Origin: Trachythela sp. YZ-2020
Taxonomy: Eukaryota > Cnidaria > Anthozoa > Malacalcyonacea > Clavulariidae
Length of the DNA stretch: 64,000 nt
NCBI GenBank assembly: GCA_016169945.1
Contig: JADLSH010000073.1
Coordinates: 682,001-746,000, forward strand
Direction of reading: 5' to 3'
Shown: one piece after another, positions 1 through 39,195 of the stretch
Layout of the letters: the number at the start of each line of letters is the position of its first letter
Numbering within the stretch: position 1 is the first letter of the stretch
The notes under the pieces: generated by a model
What the model saw: the letters and a program-made list of their open reading frames with translations, nothing else
Told to the model about the DNA's origin: nothing
The model's database searches: none
Position numbers and translations under genes: made by a program

Positions 1-657
1 TAACCGCATCTGCCACCCGTGTAGAATGTGTAGCTGGCGGTTTAAAGGGGTTGGGACTTGAGGCGCGGGCAGGAAAAATTTAGGAGTTGAGGCGCGGGAA
101 AGGGGTCAACTCGCAACCCCTTAAAACCGCCGGCTACGCATGCAGGGTACCATACATGCACCCGTTGTTCCCTAAAATCTATATACTTCCCTATTTATAT
201 ATATACTGTTTCGGTGTTAACTTCAGGGAGGGGAGAATGGTTAGATTCAGATTTTCTAATGACTAAATTGTCTTTTGCCCGATTCTGTTCTTTGATATCC
301 TCTCGATATATTCAACTTTGTTCAATATACAAATATCATACTTGCAGTAAGCTTGGGCGTCCAAGCAATAGTAATACGAACACGTTCCTCTTCATTTTGA
401 AAACCGAGCATCCCAGGCAGACCATATTAGGATCCGCTGGTCTGGCACTTTTTTGTGTATATAATTTTCACTCAACGTTGACCGCCTGGAACGGTCTACT
501 CAACCAGAGTATATACCGCAATAAATTCTCCCATCAAAACCCGTTTCCTATTGATCAGTTGTCCATTCAATTATTGTAGTTGTAGTGTTCACTGCCGTCA
601 AACAGGGTACTCACGTGTACTGAATACAAATATACCCGCAGGTGTACACAAACATTC
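1..657. other. 3' flank of ELP3, no gene seen
   Basis: This stretch lies beyond the ELP3 stop codon on the minus strand. I see no conserved coding segment and no clear AATAAA on the minus strand. Positions 26-141 form an inverted repeat: the segment around GGCGGTTTAAAGGGGTTG is mirrored near CAACCCCTTAAAACCGCC. This is probably a small foldback element. The 121-residue plus-strand ORF at 214-579 has no recognisable domain and I do not support it as a gene. Confidence 0.5.
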
Positions 658-27987
<27,330 letters not shown>

Positions 27988-29321
27988 AGTGAAAACAACT
28001 TAAAATGAAGCCCAAGAGTGAGACTGAAGTAATAAATACAAAACTGAAAAATTTATAAATTTTACGCCATTTTGTAAAATATGGGGGATAACACGGGGTA
28101 TTATGGGATAAGATTATGAAAACCATGGGTGATGTCATTTAAAGTCAGAACGCGTAGCTCGAGGTATTTGATGGGGCTTCAAGCCTTCAACTGAACTCTT
28201 TCATAAAATTCTGAATGTAATTTGTTGGAGGGGGATCGGCACTCATTTACTTAAACGAGCGAAGCGAGCATGTCTGACATTCAGGAATGTTGTCAAAACA
28301 TTATCGAAGGCTTCAATTTGGCACAGTCTGAGTCAGTTAATATTTGTTCTAAACTGACATGGTAAACACCATATGGCATGTCATGACATCATCAACCGAG
28401 GGGGCGGGGATGGGGGGGGGGGGCGGTCGCCGAAATTTCAGGCCACTGTATGTAACATGCTCAAGAAGTAAACAGGGACGTAGCGAGAGGGGGTTACAAT
28501 GATAATCAATCAGAAAAAGGCATATTACAATCATTACACTTCAGGTAAAATTTTAACATTGAAGTTCAAATTTCAGTCCTTTGTGAAGTTCAATTTTCAG
28601 GAAGTTCAATTTTCAGGAAGTTCAATTTTCAGTAAAGTTCTTTGACCAGCCCCCTGCGAGTAAAGAACCAAAATGTACATGTCGAAACGGGACTCCAAAT
28701 AACCCACAGACTGAACGATAAAACCCCAACAAAAAACAGACACTCCATCTCGTTGTTATAAGTAGCGGATAAATATCATGTTAAAATATACATACATCAG
28801 AATTAGCTGTTCTGTAAAAACTGTTTATACTATATATGCGTGAGTTTCAGTGTATTAATATATGGTACTACACGTGATGATCAAGTCCAAATGTATTCAC
28901 CATCATGGGAGCGAGCAAATGAATGATGCTTAAAATGTTTCCATTACACGAGGCAATCTTTCCTGCAACTTGCAACGCAATTTCGGACACAGAACGATGT
29001 TAGGTAAAGAGTATATTCGCAGAGAAATTGTGAGCATGAATCTCGTTTTACTTTGTCGATATTTTTCTTGCTAAACATGCCCAAAAGGCAACAAAGATAC
29101 GAGTGACAGTGATAATATCAGTGGAGTGAAACGCCGCGGGCATGTTCACTGTTTTTCTGAGCGTACATTTCTACATAACATGGCTCTGTGCGGAAATTGC
29201 GTTGCAAGTTGCAGCAAAATTGCCTCGTGTAACATAACCTTTACAGGTAACTGTTTTCCTGTTAAGAGTGGACAACCACGTGTTGCACTGCACTTATTGG
29301 ATAATTCTAGAGTTCACTCCC
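27988..29321. other. Intergenic: ELP3 5' flank / BEN-gene 3' flank
   Basis: There is no conserved coding segment between the ELP3 start codon and the BEN-gene stop codon. It contains a 16-bp GAAGTTCAATTTTCAG tandem (about 28561-28634) and a foldback element at 28944-29232 with ends TTACACGAGGCAA and TTGCCTCGTGTAA. The ELP3 promoter should lie just above 27987, but I see no TATA box or initiator I would defend. Confidence 0.5.
28944..29232. mobile_element. MITE-like foldback (TTACACGAGGCAA ends)
   Basis: TTACACGAGGCAA and TTGCCTCGTGTAA are exact inverted repeats. Next to them GCAACTTGCAACGCAATTTC is mirrored by GAAATTGCGTTGCAAGTTGC. It lies within about 90 bp of the BEN-gene stop codon and may overlap its 3' UTR. 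Confidence 0.75.
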
Positions 29322-32300
29322 TCATGGAGTGCCCATAACGTCTGTATCGTTCAGTTTGTCCTTTTTCAAACCAAATTGATCAAGTCCATCACTAGATAGT
29401 CTATCCTGATTTTTTCTCTTGTTAGGTCGTCTCAAGAACTCGTCGATTGCTTTACGACAATCACTCCAGACTTTCTCCTCCATCATTTCCGTGGTAGGGA
29501 ATAATTCAAAGACATATTTTCGGATTTTCCCCACACGCTCTGGGTCCAGTTTGTCTTTGTTTCTTGTGCCTGAAAATACGAACGGAACGTAATCAGAGGC
29601 GAAACTACCACCTTTTCGTTGGGGGGGGGGTGTCTGGTAGAATTGCCCTGCCAAAACCTATGATGCCCTGCAGCGCTATGAGGGACCACGGAGAATTGTT
29701 TGGATTGAGAGATCTCCGAGAGTGCAATGACACTAGTATCGAGTGCTGAAGGAGCGAGACGTTTGAAATCTACAGCCTCTGACATGCCCTTTCATGTACT
29801 TTGGGGGAAGATTTAAGAGCAATGTCATAAGAATTATTTTCAAAATATTTCGTCGAAGGAAAAGCAGCTGACCACCAAACCTAAAGGCCTGATTCCATGG
29901 CGAAATTACTCGCGAAATTATTCACGAGAAATTGTGTCTGCAGAATACGGATGGCTGCACATCAGTGATTCTATCGAGGGCAGGGGTATTTTCGCTTTTT
30001 TGACCTATATATCAGTATATTAATTTTTTTCTCGCGAAGCCTGATTTATGTTTTCTGCGCATGCGTCAATTCGCATTTCGCTGAGAAAAAACACTCGTGG
30101 AATCAGACCTTAACAATCGTGCCTATGCAAATGAATCATTATTTACTGCGAAGACTGAAGAAGAGAAAAAAGTGCCTAATTTAAAACCTTACACATTCAT
30201 ACTTTTTAAAAACTCGAACTGAAAAGCCGCACCAAAAAGTCCGACGATTCCCTGCTATTGCTAGATTTAAAGAGACAATTAGCCTTAGACATAGCAGAGA
30301 TCTTGAATTAAGGTTTTCTCCAGTTAACTTCTTTATGGTTGTGAAAAATTACAATATCTTTAACTATGCCTATTCTACTGGAAATCACAATATTGTAGGT
30401 ACAAATTCAGCATATATTAATGTATATACCGCTGTGAGCAGGTGCTAAGGTCACTTATTGACAACTCGTACTGCTTATTATAATTGATATGTTTCGGAAC
30501 AGTATTCATCGTATTTTGTATTGATCTGTACAAAATCAATACAGAATCAAAATGTTCTTACGTAAAACTAAAAAAAATCACATAGAGAATGAATTTTTTA
30601 GTTCAACTAATCTTATTCTTTTGGTCTTTCTTTCTTTCTTTTTTAAATCCTTTGCGCAACTGCACCAGGACTTCGTTGCCCTGCAAGACCTTTGATTGCC
30701 CTGCCAATCCGGTTTTTTGTTTTTTTTGGGAGGTGTAACACCCCCCCATACCCCCTTACGTTTTTCCCCTGGTAACATTAATATAAAGCGAACAGCAATG
30801 AACTAGAATGAGAAAATTCGCGTTTCTACGGATATATAAGATGGATATCTCTCAGAAAGAGAGGCCTCTCTACGACGGATAGCTATCTGTAGTAACACTT
30901 CTTTAAGGATAACACCTCCCCAAAGCGGACAACTTCCTAAAACGGAAATCTCTGGCATCGCGCTAGGTGGGATATCAGTCATGCAGGTGGGATAAAACTT
31001 TCCATATATGAACGCTTCGTCCCACCTGACCGGGATGGAAATGTTTTTTTTGCTCATTTTGACCTATATATCAGTATGGAGCGACGTAGTTGGAATACAG
31101 AACAAGAAAAATATACATTTATTTAACAGACCTGCACAGACACTATCAAATTCGTAATAGAATGTACAATAATGATTGTTCAATCACTACAAAAGATATT
31201 TCGAAGGCATAGTCCTTAGCACGTAGTTTCGTCCCATTCAAATGAAAACAGAAATAATTCATTCCACTTAGGTGAGCTTCCGATCAACCGTGCTCATATC
31301 TGAACAGGTCAGGCCCCTACAAACATCTTAGGAGCAAAACTGAAAGCTGTCTAGGACAAATATTTCTCTACGCCAACATCTCTCAGAGTCGGACACTGCT
31401 TTGAGAATGATATCTCTCTAAAAGTTATAGGCAGCTCTCCAGAACAGATACCTTTCTGAAACGGACAACTCTAAAATATTTCCGATAAGAACAACGTTGA
31501 TGGTCATAAAATCGTCCACTCTATGCCTATACCATACCTGATACATTCTTTGCCTGTAGTTCATGTGCTTTAAACATCTCTCGTACAAGATGCACAGCAA
31601 AATTACCAACTGACTGACTTCGTGCTTTCAAACGAACCAGGGTCACTTCGTTCATCTCTCCTGGTTTACTTTGAAGATGTAATAGCTGCTCCGGGGACAT
31701 ACTGCCGGTGGCGAGGTATATAGCCTGCGGGGAGATAGTAGATAGGTCAGGTACAGCTTGAGAGGGGGTGCCAAACCCCTGTTGGTCTTCATCACCGGAG
31801 GTCCGAGGTTCACCATCAACACCACCCTCCTGCGCTATCACAGTGGTGGTTGTAACGCCATTGAGGGTTTGGGAGACGGACATAGGTGAGCCAGAAATCA
31901 ATCCAACATGTTCAGCAGCTTGTACCAAAGCAAGAGCACCATCCATACCAATGTTTCGTTTGACAGCACGTGGTGACCCCATGGTAGTTCGACTACCCTG
32001 CATGTTACTCTTTATGTTTGTAGTAACTTTCTCAGACATTCGTCCATCGCCTTCACTCATTCCATTCATCAGTAAGTTGTTCAGGATGTCTACCTGTTGG
32101 ATGAAGAGACTCGTTTAACTTATACAGGGCGCGAAATAACGGCTGGAGGGTTGCTGGTCAAGGTGACCGGCCAAACCAACTTTAGCTCGGACATCCCGCA
32201 TTTCTGGCCGGTCAAATTATTCAGCTAAACTAAAGCCTGACAAAGTCCCCTTAAATGTAAAATACTTAATGTAACTAGAACAATGTCTGTAGAAGTCAAG

Positions 32301-34835
32301 AATCACTTCTGAGTTTTATTGTAAAGTCCGTACAGTAAATATTATTCAAAGTAAACGCAACATCAGACGAAATTAACAAAGAACATAAGTTTTGACAGTT
32401 GCAGCCACTGCGTACCGGCTATTTTCACTTGTCAGCAACTTCGAAACTTAATCCATGAGAAAATTGCATGAAAATAGTTTGCTCGTTCGCTTTATTTAGC
32501 AACTGAATTACAGGTAAACTTTAAAAAGTAGCCGGTCAAAATGACCGGTCATGCGAGAGTTTGACCGGACAACTACTCATTTTGGCCGGACATTGTCCGT
32601 TGACCGGCCGTTATTTCGCGCCCTGTTATACTAACACCATTTCATTCTCATGGATACAATCGTATGGCATTCAACAGAGTAAAATAAGGAGTATTAGCAA
32701 GTCACATTAATACCTTGAGTCCAGAGACCATAAATACACCATCGAAGTGCTTACAACACATAATTTTCAAACAATGAACAAATGAGAAAAAAGTCTCCTA
32801 CAAGTAACCCACAATAAACTGCGCATTCCTGAAGTCCATATGTATTAAAAATTACGTGACGTAAGCACTTCAAAGGTCTATTGAACCCACCATTTCTGAA
32901 GTGGTCTTCGGAACGGGTAAAAAGGGCCTCCAGTTCAACCCATGCAGTTTCCATTAGTCATAAAAGTAGGGCTGTTCGGTATACCGATATACCGAAAATA
33001 TCGGTATGGAATCCAATATCGGTATATCGGAATGAGGTTTTCAGTCATACCGATATACCAAAATTTCCGATATACCGGAATTTTTCGGTATACCGAAATT
33101 TTCGATATGCCGAAATCATCAATTTTGTTTTAGTACAATGCAAAGAAGTAGTGTCTGTCTACACTCGCGTGGTACTATCAAATAACAAAAGTCAAATTGA
33201 TGTGTGAAAAGGCGAATGTGGCTGAAATTCCTTCGAAACTGTTTGCACTTTTCATTATTTAAATCTCAATCTATTAAGAAATTTTCTCTCTAATGAACGC
33301 GGCCCAAACACCGGTATACCGATAACATCGGTATAATTTTTCCGATATACCGATACCGAAAATTTCTTATACCGAACATCCCTACGTGAAAGCCGTGTTT
33401 TACTGCAGGCTCTCTTTCCCTCAGTTCAGTCTTCTTTTCCGCTCCAGGCTATCTCAAAAGCCTACTCCAACGAGAGTGAACATTCTTTGAACTTCCCTGT
33501 GAAGGGCCATTGCTTGAAATGTGGTACACTTGCTACAAGTCGACTCGCATTAAAAATTGTTCCGCGGCCCATATCAAGTAGCCAATTTCCGACTCGCGCT
33601 TTAAGAAAATTGGGCTTAACTGCGCGTCTGGGCTTCACCGCGCGTCTAAATAATTCGAGTCGACTTGTAGCAAGTCTAGAAATGTGGAGATGTACGTGTT
33701 CTATTTCTTCCAGATCTACACCGACACCCCTGCAGCTGACATTGTACCCACAAGGTTAAGTGTTAAGTTACATGCCTGCCTGCCTGCCTGCCTGCCATGA
33801 TCTAACCCCCTAAACTAAACCCCTAGGAAAGATTCTTTCAAATATGTATAGAGGATCATTCATTTAACACATACGCAGAAACAGGGACTTATAGCCAGGA
33901 TTAGAAATCTACCCGTCAAAAAATACTGCACTAGGTCTGCCCTCTCTCTCAAAAAATTATGTTCCCCCTGGTCAAGGCACGTCAAGGTATGTGCAGTGAC
34001 TGTTGAAATATTATAGCAAAATATAAGCTTGTACAGTAGTACTAACTACTAAAGACGGAAGTTTTGTTTTTATGTGTTAACAATTTTTGCCCGTCCACAT
34101 CCAAAAGACGGGTGGACGGACCTCTGGCTAAACCCATGCGCAGAAATTTTAAATTGTATCCCATCCCTCCCGATCTACGCAAAAAAAACACAATGAAATG
34201 ACATCAATTTAACGAGAAGCGTGTGCAAAATCTGCAACAATTTTGAAATTTAGCTGTAAGTATACAATTCAGTCATAACATATAATGATGTTGGAGGTTA
34301 ATGATGTTGGAGCTGAAGCCCTGCCGTCTGACCATGAAGAAAAATAACTTTTTTTTACCTTTTGAATAATCGCCTGCTGGTTTCTAAGTAAAGAATTCTG
34401 GTTGATAGTGATTGTATTTTGATTTGTGACAATTTGCTTCAAGAGATTTTCCATGTGAAACAAATTGTGCGGACTGATGCCAGATTGTGCCCCCTCCTCT
34501 TGCATTCGTTTCACAACGTTTGCAATGAGCCGCGATATCTCCATATGCGACATGATGTTGATGGCCAAATCTGACCCAGACTGTGGGCGGCCGACCTCGT
34601 GCACTTCGTCCGTCGTAGCGTTGGCATCCAAGGGTTCAGCTGTGGATTCCAGTTCTTCTGGCGAGCACTCGTTCGCGGTTCCATGTTCTATTTCGGTTTC
34701 TGTGACAAGTCTTGCGACTTCCATGACAGCCTGCTTCTCTTCCGCTTGATCCAAGGAGTGGACATCCTGATCCTGTGTGATTAGCGTTTCTGCTTGTTCG
34801 GGATGGGGTTCAACCATTTTGTTCAACTTGAAAAA
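29322..34835 (-). CDS. BEN-domain protein, 3 coding exons
   Basis: Coding exons are 34359-34817, 31538-32093 and 29322-29569 (1263 nt, 420 aa plus stop), with matching phases (0, then 1) and consensus splice sites. The ATG at 34817-34815 lies 18 nt inside an exon whose acceptor is at 34836-34837, so a 5' UTR exon lies upstream. Residues 1-100 are acidic. Residues about 120-165 (MENLLKQIVTNQNTITINQN, then VDILNNLL) look like a coiled coil. Residues about 295-395 form a BEN domain, a DNA- or protein-binding fold of chromatin regulators: LKARSQSVGNFAVHLVREMF, KLDPERVGKIRKYVFELFP, VWSDCRKAIDEFLRR. The coiled-coil plus BEN layout recalls BANP/SMAR1, but I cannot confirm orthology. Confidence 0.85.
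29885..30110. mobile_element. PIF/Harbinger-like MITE, 226 bp
   Basis: Ends AGGCCTGATTCCA and TGGAATCAGACCT are inverted repeats flanked by TAA on both sides (29882-29884 and 30111-30113). A related half-element with AAGGCCTGATTCC occurs at about 15113. It lies in BEN-gene intron 2. Confidence 0.65.
32125..32625. mobile_element. GACCGGTCA-rich hAT-like MITE, copy 1
   Basis: Ends CAGGGCGCGAAATAACGGC and GGCCGTTATTTCGCGCCCTG are inverted repeats, with repeated GACCGGTCA/TTGACCGG motifs next to each end. TTATA flanks both sides. Copies 2 and 3 are at 48302-48702 and 59371-60091. It lies about 30 bp upstream of BEN-gene exon 31538-32093. Confidence 0.8.
32968..33383. mobile_element. MITE with GGTATACCGATA iterations
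   Basis: The left end AGGGCTGTTCGGTATACCGA is mirrored by TATACCGAACATCCCT. The subterminal regions are dense with CGGTATACCGATAT repeats. The small ORFs here (32881-33207, 32942-33133) are by-products. Confidence 0.65.
33772..33795. repeat. (TGCC)n microsatellite
   Basis: Six consecutive CTGC/TGCC tetranucleotide units in the first coding intron of the BEN gene. Confidence 0.85.
33884..34138. mobile_element. Decayed relative of the MITE at 27109-27469
   Basis: ATAGCCAGGATTAGAAATC at the left and GACCTCTGGCTAAACCCATG at the right echo the CAGGCTTTTAGCCAG/CTGGCTAAAAGCCTG ends and the CCGTCC subterminal motif. The ends are degraded and no duplication is recognisable. Confidence 0.45.
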
Positions 34836-34879
34836 CTGGAAGAAAAAAAACATTCACATAATATTTAACTTGTTTAATT

Positions 34880-35300
34880 CGCGATCTAACACATATTTAT
34901 TGCACACTGTTGGACCTATTTTGGAATACGCTTGTCAAGTGTGGCATTTCTCTCTTCCACAAAAACTGTCCAATCTAATAAAACAAGTTCAAAAAAGAGC
35001 AGTAAATATCATACTACCTGGTCAGCTAACATACATTGAAAGTCTGAACAGATTAAAATTGAAAACACTAGCTGAATGCAGACAACGACTTTCCTACAAA
35101 TTGTACCGGTCGATCATTAATGATGAAAGTAACAAACTAAATGAACTTCTCCCAGAACCAAAGAACACACATATTCATTAAGAGACCCAAGATTTATCAG
35201 TCCCAACAATAAAAGCAAACACTGACAGATTTGCAAAATCGATAATTTGTCAAGCAGTGACAATATATGACAATTGTACGCTGGAATAATTTGAATTTAT
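34880..35300 (+). mobile_element. LINE fragment, RT C-terminal region
   Basis: The plus-strand frame reads GPILEYACQVWHFSLPQKLS, then KRAVNIILP and LKLKTLAECRQRLSYKLYRS. This is the region after the RT active site in CR1/Jockey-like elements. It stops after NTHIH, then continues only with stops. It lies in the 5' UTR intron region of the BEN gene, in the opposite orientation. Confidence 0.75.
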
Positions 35301-35679
35301 ATAATTTAGAGTTTTTAGCATTTGCATGTATTTAACCTATCTTACCATTTTTAAATTTTTAAACTATCGATTTTAACTATCGATTTTTCTACCATGTAAA
35401 ATCGAGTTTTTTGTGTTACAATTTACTGGGCAACATACAGGTTTATTCTTAATAATAATAATTTATTTATCATAAATCCTCTATAAATCCTTGCCCTTGG
35501 CATGTTTGAGGGGAAGAGACTTACTGGAGAGTAGGGTGAGGCGGTAAATCGATAAACTGAAAAAGGAAATGTTCCTGAATACCGAAAAAGCTCAAGAACT
35601 GCTATTTCTGTTAAAATCAAACCACGCTTCTTACACTGATGTTTGTGCAAAAGAATTGAATGCTAATTGTCTTTAACCC

Positions 35680-36185
35680 AATAACTGACAGTATCCTACC
35701 ACTGACGAGTAAAATCGCCTGGCGTTAAACAGAGTAAAATACTCTGGTGTTAGACAGAGTAAAATACTCTGGTGTTAGACAGAGTAAAATACTCTGGTGT
35801 TAGACAGAGTAAAATACTCTGGTGTTAGACAGAGTAAGATATTAAGTAGGGCGCATCTGGCCGCATTGCAAGCTAATGGGTTAACACGATGCACTGGCAG
35901 ATAGTTTTGTTAACCCATTAAATGGCAGTACCATACCATGCACTGACGATGGTATGACACTGGCGTTAGACAGAGTATAATATTTTTTTTATTATACTAA
36001 AGTAGGGTGCATTTGGGCGCATTGCATGCAAGCTAATGGGCTAACAAGAGACACTGGCAGATAGTTTTGTTAACCCATTAACTGGCAGCACCCTACCGCT
36101 GACGAGTAAAATCGTCTGGCACTAGACAGAGTAAAAAACTAAAGTAGGGCGCATCTGAGCATATTGCAAGCTAATGGGTTAAACG
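35680..36185. repeat. ~150-200-bp repeat units, with inner 25-bp tandem
   Basis: Three partial units share CCACTGACGAGTAAAATCGT, GTTAGACAGAGTAAAATACT, GGGCGCATCTGGGCGCATTG and CAAGCTAATGGGTTAACA. At about 35717-35840 the motif GTTAGACAGAGTAAAATACT-CTGGT is expanded four to five times. The same unit occurs at 52258-52437 and 55830-56035, on either side of a LINE. Confidence 0.8.
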
Positions 36186-37620
36186 GAAAACTGAGATTCT
36201 AAAATTTTGAAATACCATACACGTATTGCCAGATATGAACTCACAAGAGTGACGTTGTGCATGTTGTTAACTGTAGTTTTGAATGTGTTTTAAAAACCCA
36301 GATCACTAGATCTTTTTATCTGGGAGGGGGGGGACTGGTGGAATTAGGGGGTGGGCCATCCAAAAAAAGATGCCCTTAAAAGGGAGGGAGGGAGGAATCA
36401 TACAAAAAATGATACAATGTTTTGTTGTTGTGTTGCAAGAATGTCCATTCTGGGCTACTAAATTCAAAGATCCATAGAATGACTACGCAATTGGGCTCAG
36501 CTTTGCAACTGCGACAAGATATTTACAACATAGTTACAACTTGTTCTATATAAAGCTTAAATGTACAGGTTTTTTTTGGGGGGGCATCTGAAAAAATATC
36601 ATTTTTAAGAGTGGGCCACTGGGAAAAAGTTGGGTATGATCATGAAGGGGTGGGCCATGCTAAAGATTTAAGAGGGCACATTAAATTCCACCAGCCCCCC
36701 TCCCCCCCCCCAGATAAAAAATGAACAGTCCCCAAATGTTTCTTTGTTGTGAAGGGGAGGGGCTTAATAGAGAGCATTGCTTTAAAGAGGGGTGTATTGG
36801 CATAATATTATTTGAGTGGAGTTTGATAGAAGTTGAATCTGATTAGAGGAGAGTCTACAAGTGCTTCCCCCAGGCAAATCCTTAAATTTTTTTGTTGCTA
36901 TGAGAGTGGGGTAAATTAGCTCAAAAAAATGCTTTTTTGCACTTACACCCATATCTCAAATAGTTGAGCAATCTTTACTGTATATAATATGTACAGTATA
37001 TCTATATACATATTATGTAGGATATAATATTTATGGGGGCTTTGCCCCCTATGAATAATAAATTATATAAACTGTTAAACATTTATCAAAAAATCATGTT
37101 TTGAAAACAGTTTTCAGCAGGACCTTTTTTAAGAAATCGTTAGTGGGGGGGGGGGGGTCATCGAAAGAGGACGTAACAAGTAGGTGGTGTATTACAGGTG
37201 TGGCAAGGTGAAGGGGGGTCTTGTATTCTTGAGTCTCTGTGGCTTGATCTCCCGTTTTTTGCTTATATTTTTGATGAAAGGGACCTTCACTGGGGGGGGG
37301 GGCAATATTGGGGCTGGGTTACACAAGTTAAAAAAGGCCCTAGTTTTCAGGTGTGAGATCTGGTGGACCTGGTTTTTCCTCTTTATGTCATTTACTATTT
37401 AATGTTATTTAAATAGTGATGCCCCTGGTGAAGCCTGGCTAGCCATACTGATAGGGCTAGTTCTTCATGTACGGCTCATGTAAACACCCTCAAACAAATT
37501 TAAGGTGGTAAATCATTTAGCAATACCAATATTATTAACTACAATCAATTAGTCACTAACATTCAGTAAAACCAAAAATCAGCCCAATTTATCCCAATGT
37601 GCAAAATAATATAGCTTTAA
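36186..37620. other. Intergenic, low-complexity G-rich runs only
   Basis: There are no conserved coding segments. It contains several poly-G/poly-C runs (for example 36331, 36703, 37143, 37294) and the mirrored GGGGACTGGTGGAATTAG / ATTCCACCAGCCCC pair at about 36330-36705, suggesting a degraded inverted-repeat element. The 72-residue ORF at 37184-37402 has no recognisable features. Confidence 0.4.
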
Positions 37621-37625
37621 AGAAT

Positions 37626-38136
37626 GGGCTGTTCACATGAGCCAGGCTGGCCCAGTAAACTGGGCTTGCTCACATTGACAAGTACAGAGATCTTGCCTCA
37701 CTTATTGTTTTGCATGTTTGCGAGATTTGATTCACATTGGAACCGAGCCAGCTTGTGAGATGATCATCCCAGCTTCTCAGGCTCATATGGATCGGTGCTG
37801 GAAATCGTGTTGCAGCACACCACTCTGGAAAGTTTGTATCGCACAACCGAGATATTTGGGATTGCAATTTTGATTCCTATATATATATTGACTATTAAAT
37901 TTTTGAAATCTCGGTTGTGCGATTTCCAAACTTTCCAGTCAGGGCAGCATATGCTTATTCTGCCTAGAAACCTTCTAAAAAGTCTAAACAGGTACGGAAT
38001 TATCTAAACTCAGCCTCCTGAAGTTGCAACAACAAAAATAGCAATTAGCAAAATAAACACAAATTTTGCATTCCCACCAAAATCACACAGGAATCTCTTG
38101 CTAGCGGTTGGCCAGTCCGGCTCATATGAACAGCCC
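37626..38136. mobile_element. Foldback element with nested inverted repeat
   Basis: GGGCTGTTCACATGAGCC is mirrored by GGCTCATATGAACAGCCCC, and GGCTGGCCCAG is echoed by TTGGCCAGTCC. Inside, GTTTGTATCGCACAACCGAG is mirrored by CTCGGTTGTGCGATTTCC at about 37826-37940. Confidence 0.65.
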
Positions 38137-38499
38137 CTTATAAGGAAACATGTAAATACTATAAAACTACGTAAAATATTTTGGGGAAAATATGTTCAGT
38201 GACGTGAACTTGGGTAGTTGGCTGGCAAAAACATTAATTTCATTTATATTTATTGGAATTACAAATAAGATACTAAAAAATAATATCAAAGTTAAAGTTT
38301 AATAAACTACATTCCAGCGACCGTTTATTAAAATTCAAGTGCTTGGCCACGCCACTTGGCACATGCAGTGTTTTGCAAAACATAACTACATCAAAACACT
38401 ATTGAATAAAATATTGTGTAAAAATCTGAGTAAATAGCCAGCACAAAGGAACAATAAAAAAACGTTAAATCCAATCGCATTTACATTAGCACAGTTTCG

Positions 38500-39195
38500 A
38501 ATGTTTCTCGTTTGTTTACGTCCCGAAAAATTCGAGAGTGTGAAAGCCCACGACACGAGCGATCATCACAAACTTGTCTCGTCCACGATTCACGAATTTC
38601 GCGCTAAAACACAAAATAAAAGCTCTCTCGTTCCCACAAACACTTTCAATATAGACTGACGTACCTTTTTGACGTTTCTGCCTTGTTTTATTGCTTGAAA
38701 TTTGCAGAAGATGGACGAAATTTGCACTCGCGAAATTTCTCGCAGGGCGTTGAACGTGGTAAAATGGCCGCCCGGAAAACGAAACGATTCATTTACGAGA
38801 CGGGCAAGTGACGTCACGTCTGAAAAGACCATAGAAATAGAAAAGACATGTTTCCGGGAGGTGGACCATCCAGAAAGAAAGATATTCAATTCCCCAAAAA
38901 TGTATATTCCTGATAGTTTTTACCTGTGTACGAATAAGTTTGGATAAAATAGCCTATACCTATTTGTCCTCAATATAGAAATTATTTTTGAGAGGAATTT
39001 CGAAGACAATTTTAAAATAAGAAGAAATTCCTGATAAAAAGCAATACAAAATTGTACGTGTTCCCCCCCCGTACATTTCCTATTAGTACTCAGTCTTTCT
39101 TGTAAACAAACGTGCAGGGCCAACATGGAGAAATATAAGTGAAATTTGTTGTATTATCAATTTTTGTGATGTTTCTGTGATTGTTTTTGAGCGAA
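38500..39195. promoter_or_regulatory. Putative divergent promoter, BEN gene / NRBP
   Basis: The segment is relatively CpG-rich for this window. It carries a perfect CRE (TGACGTCA, 38809-38816), a YY1-like AAAATGGCCGCCC (38761-38773) and ACTCGCGAAA. On the minus strand a strong donor AAG|GTACGT ends a possible noncoding exon at 38665. The NRBP start codon is at 39196. The promoter role is inferred. Confidence 0.4.

Noticed and set aside
214..579. 121-residue ORF near the window start
   Set aside because: No recognisable domain, no splice context. Length is compatible with chance in an AT-rich region.
34465..34784. Plus-strand ORFs of 94 and 61 residues
   Set aside because: They are antisense of the first coding exon of the BEN gene, which has a consistent splice structure.
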